From Botryllus schlosseri (Eukaryota > Chordata > Ascidiacea > Stolidobranchia > Styelidae): a stretch of 22,023 nt of DNA. The stretch's first letter is position 1. Every line of letters starts with the position of its first letter. Shown piece after piece: positions 9,403 through 20,190 of the stretch. The stretch lies in assembly GCA_000444245.1 (NCBI GenBank), contig ATSW01087208.1, positions 1-22,023 of the forward strand, in the 5' to 3' direction. The position numbers and the translations under genes were made by a program. The notes below the pieces were generated by a model. The model was not told where the DNA came from. It did not search any database and saw only the letters and a list, made by a program, of their open reading frames with translations.

Positions 9403-9526
9403 GAGTATTACTCTGGAAAGCTAGACGAATCCCGGGCGTACTGGTACTGGTACTGGTATACGCGCCTCAGTGCCTGCGCGCTGACTCAGTGCGGACACTA
9501 TGCCAAGAATCTGATGTCTGGTCGTT
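9403..9526 (+). pseudogene. Relic of a third JAK kinase domain (activation loop region)
   Basis: About 125 bp match copy-1 JAK at 3244-3356: GAGTATTACTCTGGAAAG, then CGTACTGGTAC, CGCGCTGACTCAGTGCGGAC and GAATCTGA.GTCTGGTCGT. This covers the tandem tyrosines, the WYAPE motif and the start of the DVWSYG helix. A TGGTAC unit is expanded to three or so tandem copies, and small indels break the frame. Weak similarity may run on to about 9538. It resembles copy 1 much more than copy 2 in the variable part (LDE, ALTQCG). It starts only 13 bp past the end of the duplicated block, so it looks like the remainder of a further tandem JAK unit lost by deletion. Confidence 0.85.
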
Positions 9527-10020
9527 AGGGATGGTGTGAACAGCTGAAATAAACGCAAAACCTTTTAAAAAGGTTCTGCGTGAACGCGAACGGGAACCTA
9601 TGACGTCACGTGATGTCATATTGCTATTTCCATCCTTACACTTCAGTGAAGTGATATATTAATGCACAGTACACGATACCTAGCCACATTATGCTACAAT
9701 AATTCTGAAGTACATGATTACTTTTTAAACGTTACCAAATGTATCAACTGGAACAATCAAATGCTATAATAATCTCATAAAATCAACATCTTAAGTCGCT
9801 TTGCCAACAATTTCGACGAGGACTTTCATGGGAATATAAGCTTACGCCTTAACGGTATAGGCCAGACCGGGCAATGTATTTGGTGTCTGACTATTGATAG
9901 ATTAATATTGGGGTTTCTATACTCTCGACCAATAGCCAATATAGCCGAGGTTAAATTACATTGCAAGGGTACTGATACCAGGAGGTAATTTCAGACCGTG
10001 GTGCACCAGAACCTTAAGGG
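9527..10020. other. Spacer, no gene seen
   Basis: No coding frame of note. There is a hairpin-like AACCTTTTAAAAAGGTT (about 9561-9577). TGACGTCA (9601-9608) overlaps CACGTG (9607-9612), giving a cAMP-response-element and E-box compound. GCAATGTA / TACATTGC words near 9864-9968 could be the ends of a decayed small inverted-repeat element. None of these is tied to a gene in the window. Confidence 0.4.
9601..9612. promoter_or_regulatory. CRE palindrome fused to an E-box
   Basis: TGACGTCACGTG combines the full CREB/ATF palindrome with a CACGTG bHLH site, followed by TGATGTCAT. It is a sequence match only. It lies about 3.5 kb before the second JAK copy and may be chance or part of an unrecognised repeat. 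Confidence 0.25.
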
Positions 10021-10028
10021 AGATAAGC

Positions 10029-10359
10029 TAGGCTTACCATACTTTGGGAATTTAAAAAGAGGACACTTATTCAGAAATTTGAGACTTGCAAAACCGGAGA
10101 AGAATTCTCAAAAACCGGTGAATTTTTCCCACTTTGTGATCTGTTGACTAAAAAAAAAGTCATCTTTCCGTCCAGAGCTAAAATAGCCGTTCTTCGCTCC
10201 GAAATATCCGCCGGAGCGGCGTCAGTTCTGTGCTAATCTACGGCATATCACTTGCAATTTGCTCTAAATCTGACCTAAATTTTCAAAAAAGAGGACAAAA
10301 GGGCGTCCTCCGAGGACACTAAAGTCAAAAAAGAGGACAAATCCTCTATGGTACCACTA
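10029..10359. mobile_element. hAT-type MITE, 331 bp, TAGKSKTACCATA ends
   Basis: The ends TAGGCTTACCATA and TATGGTACCACTA form an imperfect 13-bp inverted repeat. They are flanked by a perfect 8-bp duplication AGATAAGC (10021-10028 and 10360-10367). Just inside both ends is an AAAAAGAGGACA word, repeated near 10071, 10288 and 10328 and in inverse form as GTCCTC near 10305. There is no transposase frame. It lies in the spacer, so it cannot be dated against the duplication. Confidence 0.88.
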
Positions 10360-10385
10360 AGATAAGCGCTGCAACTTTTAACCAT

Positions 10386-10401
10386 ATTAATAATAATAAT
10401 A
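10386..10401. repeat. (TAA)n microsatellite
   Basis: Five tandem TAA units in AT-rich spacer DNA. A similar (ATT)n run occurs near 4479-4494. Confidence 0.7.
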
Positions 10402-10473
10402 TCCCCTTGCGGTATTCAATGCCATGTAGTGTAGTGTTAAAGGTGAAATTGAGGTGAAACTTGATCGATGGTC

Positions 10474-11436
10474 CAGTGTTGGGATGACTCGAGTCATGAC
10501 TTGACTCGAGTCAGACTCGAGTCACCTTTTTCTTATGACTTGACTTGACTCGAGTCACTTTGCTAAAATGACTTGACTTGACTTGACTCGGTGTATCAGA
10601 AATGTGGATTGACTCGTGAGTCGGAGCAAAATTCACGAGTCAATTTCAAGTCATCAAGTAATCGGTGTCGATAAAAATTTGAATCTGTAATATGTTAGGA
10701 TTTTCGCGAAACGTTGTTGTAATCCATGAGAGTGACCAATCATTTAATGATCGTGCGTTTTACTGAGCCTCAATTGTTCTCTCACAAATAACTTGACCGC
10801 AAACGAAGGGATCGAAGCTTATGGCTAACGTTGTCGTAAACTAGTTGTAAAGTAATTGAATGAAAAATGTCTATTTCTGTTCTCACCTTATCCAAACCTC
10901 TTGTTTTATTGAAATTGAAATCGAATATAGTTTATATAGTCCGCAACCATTGGCGCAGGCTCGAATTGTATCATATCAATTTGTAAATGGGTAATGTATT
11001 GCGTCGTATCAATTCGTTCTCAATCAATTCTCTATTCTCTAATTTGACTGGTAACTATCAACTGAGGCAATGTAATTACTTGCGTAGTTTACCAGTTCTA
11101 CATATATGTGAGCGATACAGCGCCGTATATTCAACTCTGTATTCGTTTAGCGGTTCAGAATCAATGACCATTCAATATGTATTTCAGACAGCTAGCAAAA
11201 TGCAATGATGTAATCATGCCTCATACTTCGAAAAGGCAACTTGACTTGAATTGTGACTTGACTCGTGACTTGACTTGACTTGACTCGACTTGACTCGAGT
11301 CACCTCCAAAAATCAGGTGACTTGACTTGACTCGAGTCACCTTTTGAAATCGATTGACTTGACTTGACTCGAGTCAAAATGTGCAATGACTCGAAATGAC
11401 TCGTGACTCGAAGGTAGTGACTTGATTCCAACACTG
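10474..11436. mobile_element. Non-autonomous hAT transposon (CAGTGTTG type), 963 bp
   Basis: The ends CAGTGTTGGGA and TTCCAACACTG are inverted repeats flanked by a perfect 8-bp duplication CGATGGTC (10466-10473 and 11437-11444). Two dense arrays, about 10484-10660 and 11235-11420, consist of TGACTTGACTCGAGTCA-type words with many copies of the palindrome GACTCGAGTC. The roughly 570-bp middle is unique and has no transposase; a 73-codon frame at 10987-11208 shows no recognisable domain. Ends and arrays relate it to the 7126-7688 family, but the middle differs, so it is a separate subfamily. Confidence 0.92.
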
Positions 11437-11444
11437 CGATGGTC

Positions 11445-12913
11445 TGAAATCGGTCAAGCAGTACACAATTTAGAATGCGAATTGTTCAAAACCCTTTAAT
11501 AATTTTGAAGCGAGTAGGGTATCATATGGAAGCTGGCTTTAGGGACAATTTTTCGTATATTTTTCATATTTCTTTTTGACTGTAAGGTGGTGAAATTGCA
11601 GTCTCAAGAGTACACTTCATTTGTACATGGAAATGCATAAGTTTGGAATATTATAGACCGATGGTTCCCATACTTTTTCGTCTCAACACACTTGTTAAGC
11701 TCAACATATATTCATCACTGCCACCAAAGACAATATGTCAAGTTTCAACAGCCTATTTGAACCAAGAGCTGTTCCCTGGATATAGATTAATGAGAATAGA
11801 TATCAGCTACCCATTGCTCCCGCCGTTCATCCGCCCGTTGCTAAATTTATCAACTTTGACATTCAGAGTTATTTTTTGATAAGGAGCATATAAACTTTAC
11901 CGAAAGCAGAAAATGAGCATTAATCGTCAATCATCAAAATGACGTAACTTTTGACCCCAGAGTTCAATTTTCCTCAAATGAACATTATTGTGTTCGAAAT
12001 TAACTCATCTATGTATGCCAAAATCTCAGAAGATTTAGGAATGTGGTGGTTCCAATTTTTGTTGTCCAGATTGGGAATGGCCCGATAGTGAACAAAAAAA
12101 ATGTTACAATGTGAAGCACGTGATATTCGATATTTGGTAAGAGTTGAAAGGGTATTGACAACATTGGTCCAATGCAAAGCCATATTGTCATTTTCGAAGA
12201 TGTTGAAACCGATAGAAATAATACACAGCACGATTTGCGAGACGCATATCAACCGGGGTTGCAGTCACGTCGCGTGGATTATAAACCGCTGGGTGGAACA
12301 AAAGAGCAACCAGAGTGGGCACATATTTGGGTCTGGTTATTTATAGATAACCAACCTACTATAAAATAGTTATCTATAGTCAATCGAACTGCAGATATCA
12401 GGAGCGTGGTGCGTGGAGCTGCAGTGCAAGTGTTCAGGCAAGGGAGATTATTTTATTGCTCCGGAATGAGATTTAGGAGACAGGATTTTGGATATGCAGC
12501 TATATGCTGTCCTAGAACATGATACCCAAAGGACGTAACTGTGATGATATAGTAAGTTCATGTACTAATGACCAACCTCCCTTACAACCTATTTAGGCTA
12601 TGCATGGCATTGAATATAGACTGTGAATAGGAACTTAACGATTTAAGCAAGCAATATTGAACATTTGAGTTCTGATTTGGCTGTGAAGTGTCATACAATG
12701 ACGGGTGACCTCTGACCTGATACATCGTTAGCCTTAGTGCCATGTCATTGAAGCATTTGAATCTGTAATCTTGTTCATGAACTTGAACAGTTTGTATAGC
12801 GTATTTTCTGAAATTGAACTAAAGCCAATGAATGTGCTATTGATGGGCATTTGTGAAGGTCTAAACCAGCTGCGCTTTAGTTTTATCATGGAATTATTCA
12901 TTTAACGGAGTCG
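11445..12913. other. Spacer before the second JAK copy, no gene seen
   Basis: AT-rich DNA without a frame I would call a gene; the longest are under 95 codons and have no domain or signal. GATGGTTCCCATACTTTTT near 11660 resembles a hAT left end, but no matching right end was found. A small foldback lies at 12342-12378. The region upstream of block 1 that would correspond to its right part is outside the window. Confidence 0.5.
12342..12378. repeat. Small foldback, TATAGATAAC family
   Basis: TATAGATAAC (12342-12351) and GTTATCTATA (12369-12378) are perfect inverted 10-mers around a short loop containing CAACCTACTA. The arms are the same as those at 20470-20520 and close to those at 18286-18333, so this is a third whole member of the family. 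No target duplication could be assigned. Confidence 0.6.
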
Positions 12914-13103
12914 CATACTTTGTGAGCTATTACCTCGTTGGATAGGCCTACACTTTATATATATAATGAATCGAAAGATTGACTTCGAATCATCGAATGG
13001 TATTGATAAATGTCTCTAACTCGTTGAATCAATTCTACCACAGTGAACTTCATCACAATCACGGAAAATCCATACTATTAAGTAATAATCAGCATTAACA
13101 ACC

Positions 13104-16100
13104 ATGAGTGTTCCGGTTAAAGTCTACACCGGATTAAAGAAGGCTCAGAATATCACCGAGCATATGATCAATCACGAGATAATAGACGTTATCGTCACAA
13201 CATCTTCAAAATTCGATGAGCTGGTTCAAAAATGCTCCGTCCATTGCGGCATCAAGCCCATGTACGCTTCCTTATTCGCCATATGGGACGCGCGTAACAA
13301 AGTTTGGACAAATCTGGGAAATGACATTTTCCCGTTGCAGGACCATAACGGTATGGCCGGAGAGGATACCACAGCTGGATGTACTTTCGAGTTCAGAATA
13401 CGTTTTCTCATGAAAACAGAAACTACAGTAAATGGACAAAAAGGGGAATCACAAAGATATGACGCCAGCCGGGTTATGGACAAAGTAATCGTTGAATATT
13501 TGTACAGACAGAGGCGCGATGACTTTTTGTTTGATAACATCTCACTTGCGTCAGGGACTGACGCCGACGATGACTGATATACTTTGGCACTCGGAGTCGC
13601 AGCATTAGATCTGTTGTGTCTGTCTCAAATATCTAAAATTAAGCTTCAGATCCTCGAAAAGAGGGTTCCCGTGAAACGGTTGTTGTCAAAATCATTCAGA
13701 AATCGCTTGCGCCACTGCGGCTTGGTAAACCGTTGGCAGATCAAAGTAAAATTCAAACACTTCGTACGGTATCTGATACCGGTCGCGCAACGTTGGGAAG
13801 ATAGCGGACATGACTTGGACTTGTTCCTGCGACGTTACCTCCTCAATTTAGAACTCTTCACCGCGACGTATGGCGTGGAACGTTACGATTTAGCCACGAA
13901 AGGGTACATCACAGTGTCAGCTGATAATGGAATAACTCTTCATGGTGATGGGAAAAAGGAAGAGAAATGGTGCGATTTCTCCGAAATCACGCACATGACA
14001 CTGCAGGTCCGGTCGCATGACGATACTGGGTCTGTCCAGGTTGTTGAACAAGACACCGCCCAAGAAAACGTTCCCCAAAGCGCATACATTGTTAACATCA
14101 GTAAGCTTGACGGCACTTGTAAAACATTCAGTATGAACTCGGGCACAAGCGCCGAAAATCTAGCGTCTTGCATTGACGGGTATTACAGATTGTTAGTTGA
14201 CGCTCATCATTACTTATGCAAGGGCGTGTGCTCAACTGATTTAGTACAACACATACGTTTGAAGTGTCACGGGCCTATAACGTGCGGGTATGCTGAGAAA
14301 CTGCTCCAGGAAAGACACAAGCTAGGAGTATCGACAGTTGGTGATTGTGTAATACGTATGAGCAGAGAAAACTGGGATGAGTACTTTGTGAACTCGGTGC
14401 TTTCTGTAGACCCGTTCAAGACTGGCAACTACAAAATGGACCGGTCCGACGATAACCTGCTGGGTCTTTACGGCTGGCAGGAGTCGCACAAGCATGAAAA
14501 CTTGGAAAGTCTGTTAGAAGAATGTGCCGAAGGGCGGCATGATAACCGCAAAATACCGATAAACACAAGCAAAATCTTAGCGCCAAAACCGAAACACAAA
14601 AGCAATCTTATCGTCCGTCTATCGCGTGACTCGTTGATCGCGATATATCCGACGGGCGACCAGCAGATAGAGCCACGGGCAGCTCTTATCGAGCTTGACG
14701 CTAATGCGAAACAAAACGTTAATCATTTAGGCACTGGCGCATTCACAATAGTGAAGCGATACAAAAACGAGAACACAGGCCGATGCATGGTCTTCAAAAG
14801 CATACTTGAACAGAACGAGCCACAGCAGAACCACCACATTCACACGTCCTTTCAAGACTCTACCGCGCTACTGAATCGCATAAGTCATCGGCATTTCGTG
14901 CAGCACCTTGGAATGACTATGAGCCACGTTACAGGGATATGGCTGGAGTACCTGCCTCTCAAATCCATCACGCAGTATCTGGAGTCGCGTAATCTCGAAC
15001 TGCGGAACAGTCCTGCGTGGTTTTTACACGCTCTGTGGCAGGTGACGCACGCATGCCACTATCTGGAAGAGATGGGGTTCGCGCACGGTAATCTACGGGG
15101 AAAAAACATACTTCTGCAGTGTGACGCGCCACAGCCGCATGTTAAGATATCCGACTCCGGCGTGCGTACCAGGCGGCGAGTTATGAACGATGGCCGGGTC
15201 GCTAAGACTTCGATTGTGGATCCCGATGCTGCCAGCGCCCTGGCTCGCGTACGAGTTTTGCTTTCGAGATAGAACTTCTGGTATTAAATACCCTACCATA
15301 GAAGCCGACAAATGGAGTTACGGCGCTACGGTTTGCGAGATTTTAAACTGGGGTAAAATACGATTGGGGCCTATGTACGGCGGTGAACTGCATGGCCCTA
15401 TGCGGCAATTTTACCAGCACGGCGACTTGCGTGGCTGTCTTGGCCTGCCAGAATTGATTACAGGCAGTCAGGAGTTATGTGATTTAATCACAGCATGCTG
15501 GTCAGTGGCGCCTGATCAAAGACCGCCGTTTCAGAAAATTCTCAGAGAAATTGGCTCTATACTAACGGGCGGTTATGTCTTACTGTCAGTGGCTACTGAG
15601 CCAATCGTCGAAGCTGTCATTGAGTTAGACCTCGATGTCCCGACATACGAAGACGAGAAGCTAACACGGATTTCCATGTTAGGGGCTGGACGTTATGGTA
15701 CTGTTGAGCTTTCGGCATATGATCGTCATCGTAACACTTTGACAGAGAAGGTAGCGATAAAAAAGGCGAAGGATTCTTCGTCTATGAAACAGCACAAGGA
15801 GTTTATTCAGGAGATCGAAACCATGAAACGCACGAACCTCCCGTACGTGGTAAGGCTTTTGGGGGTCACCGAACCGTCGGGACGTATCGTGATGGAGTAT
15901 TTGAAAAATGGATCATTAGCGGACTTCATGAGGCGACGTAGGAATGAGGGTAATTGGCTTCCTACATCACAGTTGCTGAGATACTGCTCGCAGATTGCCG
16001 AAGGCATGACTGCGTTGCAAGAAATGCGCCTCGTCCATCGAGACCTTGCGCTTAGGAATATCTTACTCGCTGATGATCCTGCCTATATTAAGATATCGGA

Positions 16101-16536
16101 TTTTGGGTTGTCCCGTTTTGTACGAGAGGATCGGGAGTATTACTCTGGAATAATTGACCATCTCCCGGCGTTATGGTACGCGCCTGAGTGCCTTCGCCCG
16201 GACGTAATGCGGTCATTTGGGTTGGAATCTGACGTCTGGTCGTACGGCATTACAGTGTGGGAGTTATTTTCGTACGGTGACTTTCCCCGCCATAACAATC
16301 TTCGTTCGAGCAGCAACTCCGAGATTGCGGACAAGCTGCGGCGCTTGCTCGAGGATGACGTTAGGTTGCCGCAGACAGTCAAGTGCCCCGACGAGGTTTA
16401 CAGGATGATGCACGAGTGCTGGGCGTATGACAAGCTCAAGCGATGGAAGTTTGATAAGATTAAAGCGGAATGCGACAGGCTGGTGCCGCTCGCGAACGCA
16501 AACCAACTGACATACACCCGCAATTCCGAGGGGTGA
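13104..16536 (+). pseudogene. Second JAK copy, disrupted by one stop and one frameshift
   Basis: Homologous to 202-3645 along the whole length, from MSVPVKVYTGL to the shared C-terminus LTYTRN.EG. Lesions: TCA to TGA at 13575-13577 (codon 158, in the FERM domain), which stops the product at 157 residues, and a one-base insertion near 15220-15223 inside the pseudokinase. A 5-codon in-frame gap after MDKV-preceding RYDA is also present. Everything else stays open. JH1 keeps K in VAIK (15751-15762), HRD (16036-16044), DFG (16099-16107) and the YY pair, with GAGRYG for GAGHFG. Only two disabling changes in about 1140 codons points to recent loss, constraint on part of the gene, or sequence error. 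It is called a pseudogene on present evidence; a sequencing error at both sites would make it a real paralogue. Confidence 0.85.
15190..16536 (+). CDS. Possible stand-alone kinase frame within the broken JAK copy
   Basis: A 448-codon open frame downstream of the frameshift encodes the C-terminal part of the pseudokinase (from PMLPAPWLAYEF) and a complete JH1 tyrosine kinase with Lys, HRD, DFG, tandem YY and APE all present. The first about 11 residues are out of the ancestral frame. It would need its own promoter or internal initiation, for which I see no evidence. JAK JH1 without JH2 would lack the family's built-in autoinhibition. It is most likely part of the pseudogene; listed because it is intact. 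Confidence 0.25.
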   Translation: MAGSLRLRLWIPMLPAPWLAYEFCFRDRTSGIKYPTIEADKWSYGATVCEILNWGKIRLGPMYGGELHGPMRQFYQHGDLRGCLGLPELITGSQELCDLITACWSVAPDQRPPFQKILREIGSILTGGYVLLSVATEPIVEAVIELDLDVPTYEDEKLTRISMLGAGRYGTVELSAYDRHRNTLTEKVAIKKAKDSSSMKQHKEFIQEIETMKRTNLPYVVRLLGVTEPSGRIVMEYLKNGSLADFMRRRRNEGNWLPTSQLLRYCSQIAEGMTALQEMRLVHRDLALRNILLADDPAYIKISDFGLSRFVREDREYYSGIIDHLPALWYAPECLRPDVMRSFGLESDVWSYGITVWELFSYGDFPRHNNLRSSSNSEIADKLRRLLEDDVRLPQTVKCPDEVYRMMHECWAYDKLKRWKFDKIKAECDRLVPLANANQLTYTRNSEG

Positions 16537-18278
16537 CAGTAGGTCGGTTGTGATGGGCTTCCGCTCTGATAGCATGAAAAGGTTTTGATTATTTGTCCAC
16601 TCAAACGGTGACGTTTCTACACTACTGCCAGTTCTACAATATTTTGTCTGGTTATATGAAATTTAGGCAATGGCCATACCCGGAGATCGTTTATCCGTGA
16701 TGAAATACATATACTTTTTCTGAGTATATAATGTAGGTTTTACTTTTACTTCTATTTGAACAGTTTCTAGCCGAATAATGCTTTTTGCGCTTTATAGAAA
16801 ATAGTTTTGTGCTGTTCTTGCGTCACTTTTGTGATTGAAATTAAGTAAGAATTTGTTTAAATATGTAAGTATTTTGTCACTGACCGCCTCTGCGTATTAC
16901 TGTCGTATTCGGCATTAGCGTTGCCGGTTATGTCACTCCTAGGTATTTTCGGCCCCAGGGTACCACGTTCCTTGCATCATTATCAATAACCTCATGTTCA
17001 GGCACCGCTGGCAATTATATTTTCATGGTCAATCGGGGATTCTCGATTCGTGATAAATGGAAATGCGGCGATTGGTATTTCTAAGCAATATGGTAGAAAA
17101 GGAAATGTGATGTAGAATACGTGTCGTACTGCGTTATCATGGTATGTTTGGTGTCATGTACAATTTTTACAGTATTCTTTATACCATACCTCGTTTCGGC
17201 TATCCGATTATTACCTATTGCTTTATGAAATGATATCAACCTTCGAACCGGGTGTAATATCGCATTTCGTTGTACTAAGACCGACCATTTTATTAGATTG
17301 ACGGGCGAAATCCTTACTGCGTCACGTCGATATTGATACATGAGCAATATGAGCATTACTGCTCGTACTAGGGCTAACCCTTTTTCATCAACTTCGTTCA
17401 ACGATTGGGCTCTTTCGTAATTTTAAGCGTGCTTCAAGCTGTGCTGCACACCCACGACCTACGGCTTGCATTGGGTCGCAGGTCTTCTTTACGTCATCAC
17501 TATTTTCGTATATTTTCAGCTATATTTTTACGCGTTCTGAAACTACGTTAACTGTCGCCGGTATGATCTTGGTTTTATCGCATATCGTCATTCCCAAGTC
17601 TTGGCCGTTCTCCTGCCTGTTTCACTTGTGACGTTATGTTTCCTTTTTCGCGCGTCCGCCGTGCCTCCGCGAGTAACAACGATGCAGTCATTGGCGCCAG
17701 TCTTTAAGAAAGACGAACTCTTGCCATACCTCGCCCGGTACATTGTGAGACATTATTAAACCCATTTGTTTCCGCGCGTCTGAAGGAACGAATTTTCTCA
17801 CCGTTCCAGAAGGTTTCGGTAATTAACGCAGTTGACCGTAGAGCTTGTTGCGGGTTCTTCAGTGAAGCTCACAGGCCCAACTGTAATCACCATGACGTTA
17901 CCAGTATATGTGCTAATTTTCAATTGTTGATACGTTTACTTCGAAAGCTATTATATTTTAGTCTCATTCGTGCTCCGGCCCCCGTCGCCATGTAGGGTGC
18001 CTCAATTTGTTATGTATTTTGTACTGACGCGATGCATTCCCTAACAATATGATTGGAAGTCTGGTGTGGTGTAGTTTCGTATCATCACAGTTATTATTTT
18101 CAATTATTATTGGTCGTCGGTATTGTGGTAAATGTTGAATCTTGTCAACCGTGGCGTATTTATTATATAAATCAAATGCATCTCAACGCAACTACTCGCC
18201 TACCGTACTGTTATTTTGTGATGGGACTACCGGTGTAATGTGGAATTTGAATTCATCAATATCATTCCTAAATTGCGT
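16537..18278. other. Non-coding 3' flank of the second JAK copy
   Basis: This aligns with 3646-5745 of block 1, with a deletion of about 300 bp around 16800-16860 relative to it. No frame is shared intact with block 1, so I see no gene. The 83-bp unit that is duplicated in block 1 is present only once here, in a diverged form at about 17951-18050. Confidence 0.6.
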
Positions 18279-18285
18279 GCCGCAC

Positions 18286-18333
18286 TATAAATGACTAACT
18301 TACGGGGTTACGTAGGTTAGTTGTCTGTCTATA
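18286..18333. mobile_element. 48-bp foldback micro-element with 7-bp target duplication
   Basis: The insert starts TATAAATGACTAACTTAC and ends GTAGGTTAGTTG..CTATA, forming imperfect inverted arms. It is flanked by GCCGCAC on both sides (18279-18285 and 18334-18340). Block 1 lacks it: there the sequence runs GCGTGATGCAAGCTGGG (about 5741-5757) without interruption. It is therefore a genuine insertion younger than the duplication. At 48 bp it is very small for a transposable unit. Confidence 0.75.
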
Positions 18334-18340
18334 GCCGCAC

Positions 18341-19545
18341 GTCGGGTAAATTCAGCCAAGCTTGCTATTCCGAGTAGGAGCAAGTATTTCTATGGCGTCG
18401 TTAGAAAAATCGCCTGTGCCTGTCACGGATCGTTGATTCCTTCATGTAACGTCGCCGTACTCGTTCATCACTCACCATAATCGCTTTGCCCTTACAATCT
18501 GATCTAGAAGTTGGCAACATTGTGCGGGTATGGCATAATTTGTTGAATGATCTCCGCGGTGGATTCTGAAATGTTCTGTCGTTTTGCATGTGTCACCACT
18601 TCGTACACGCAATCAGTTGCATTTTTGTGGCTCAAATAAAGTATTGATATCCGATTGCATTATCAGGACTACCCGGGCGATATCGCCCACGTTGGGAACC
18701 ACTGCTGTAGACAGAGACAGATGCAGCGCGTATTGGAGCCTTCAGTAATCGTTGCTCATATTGCTGAACAAATTTTGAGAAGTGTATATAACACAGCACA
18801 GTTAGGTATTGTTATGTCCACGTACGTAACTACGTACAGTGTTGGAAGTTCTGTCACTGTCTTCGAACGTACCCATAGGGAGTAAATCACACGCAGACAG
18901 CGGTGTTGCAATCAGAAAATGATGGAACTCGCCGCTGCAGGGAGGAAGTCCCGGCGCTGGTGCAACGAAAGACTAATTTATTTGCTGCAGCGGCGGACAG
19001 TAACGTTAGCCAGCATTATGTGTAATCAGTGTGAGGTCACATAATATTTCGCGGCGTTATGCAGAACACAGGAATGTCTGGTCACAGGATATGAGCCTCG
19101 CGGCATCGGGTATGCATTACAGAGGATGCTTTGGTCCTAGAATTCTGATGAATAACAGTGACACCGAAACAGGGAGCCGCAAGCCCCAATGACTGATCGC
19201 GTATACGTACCGGATTTGAGGGGGAGCCACTAGGCCCCTTCTAGAAGTAACATACAGTTTACTTATATTATTCAGTTAATCATCTGGGTATTCATAGAAC
19301 TGAAAATTCAACCGGCAATCTTGAATCATATTTGGAAACTAAAACCTTCAGCCTGCTTTTTTACCCGTTCCTCGGCCCGTTTCTAGGACCATCGTTATTT
19401 ACACGTCAGTCTTGCTAGATGAGTAGGCCTACTTCTACTTTCGCCTATGTCTTGACCGCTTCTGATAATCCATATGCCACGACATGGATATACGTGTTTC
19501 GCGTTTGGAATTGCGCGTACACGTGCAGGGCATCCATATCATAGA
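18341..19545. other. Non-coding flank of block 2, no gene seen
   Basis: It corresponds to 5758-7915 of block 1, minus the 6588-7008 stretch and the 7126-7688 hAT element. AATAAA at 18635-18640 is shared with block 1. The uninterrupted target of the hAT element lies near 19335. Short frames here are not kept in block 1. Confidence 0.55.
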
Positions 19546-19553
19546 TTGACTTT

Positions 19554-19759
19554 GCTCACTCATTCCCGTATAACCCCGTACGCCGTTGCATTCGTGCTAT
19601 TTGTAACCTGTTTCTACTCCATTTTGTTATTGATCATTATTTCGTGTTACCTCCTTTCTTTGTGTACACGTACAGTGTTCAATGACCGTGGTGCAAAAGG
19701 CAGTCAGGCCATTAGCGCGATTTTTTTGTTTCATAAAAAACAACAACAAAAACAGCAGC
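19554..19759 (+). mobile_element. 206-bp insertion with A-rich end, probable retroposon
   Basis: Present in block 2 only. It is bounded by the 8-bp duplication TTGACTTT (19546-19553 and 19760-19767); block 1 has the single site TTGCCTTT near 7904-7911. No terminal inverted repeats are visible. The right end is CATAAAAAACAACAACAAAAACAG-like and A/C-rich, as in SINE or LINE tails. No A or B box was found, so a truncated LINE or a SINE of unknown type is the best guess. Confidence 0.6.
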
Positions 19760-20116
19760 TTGACTTTCGGCGCTAGTCAAGGTGATATGATTTAGATTTA
19801 CAAATATCCCCGGAAGCAGATTTCGCACTCCTCAAAAATTTGCCGACATTACTCGTACTTCTGATTTAGTAGAATCAATGACAACTAAGGCAATCGCTGG
19901 TTAAATGTATATGGTAACGTGGCTATTACCTGTATCTGATGACCACGATACATTGCGGTGACAGTAACGGACCAAAGTCTCCAGCAGGACGGTAATCCGG
20001 GGTGAAAAAAACTGTACGGCCAAATTAGAATGCGGACCAATCATCCAGTGTGACAGTCGATATCGAATGACTATATGTTCCTTGGAACGGATGCTACCTC
20101 GTTCCGCAAACGAGAG

Positions 20117-20124
20117 AAATTGAA
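20117..20124. other. Unfilled target site of the 8617-9079 hAT element
   Basis: AAATTGAA occurs once here in GAGAAATTGAATGAACGG. In block 1 the same site is split and duplicated around the hAT element (8609-8616 and 9080-9087). This shows precise insertion in block 1 after the duplication. Confidence 0.85.
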
Positions 20125-20190
20125 TGAACGGTTATGATTTTCTGCTAGGGTTGGACAATGGGCATAGTGAATCATACTATATAGATAACT

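Noticed and set aside
11653-11690. GATGGTTCCCATACTTTTT as the left end of another hAT element
   Set aside because: No inverse partner or 8-bp duplication was found up to the second JAK copy.
12101-12369. Overlapping open frames of 65-92 codons on both strands
   Set aside because: Several frames are open together in AT-rich DNA, with no conserved motif, and they end in the small foldback at 12342-12378. No support for a gene.
13575-13577. TGA as a read-through or selenocysteine codon
   Set aside because: It aligns with a plain Ser codon (TCA) in copy 1, the following bases do not fit a known read-through context, and a separate frameshift also disrupts the gene.
13104-16536. Two JAK copies as alleles of one locus placed in tandem by the assembler
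   Set aside because: Divergence, several copy-specific insertions, the different spacer and the JAK relic at the edge favour true paralogues. It is not fully excluded without read depth.
19474-19776. 100-codon frame with a hydrophobic stretch
   Set aside because: It runs across the edges of the 206-bp insertion (19554-19759) and has no counterpart in block 1, so it is a by-product of the insertion.
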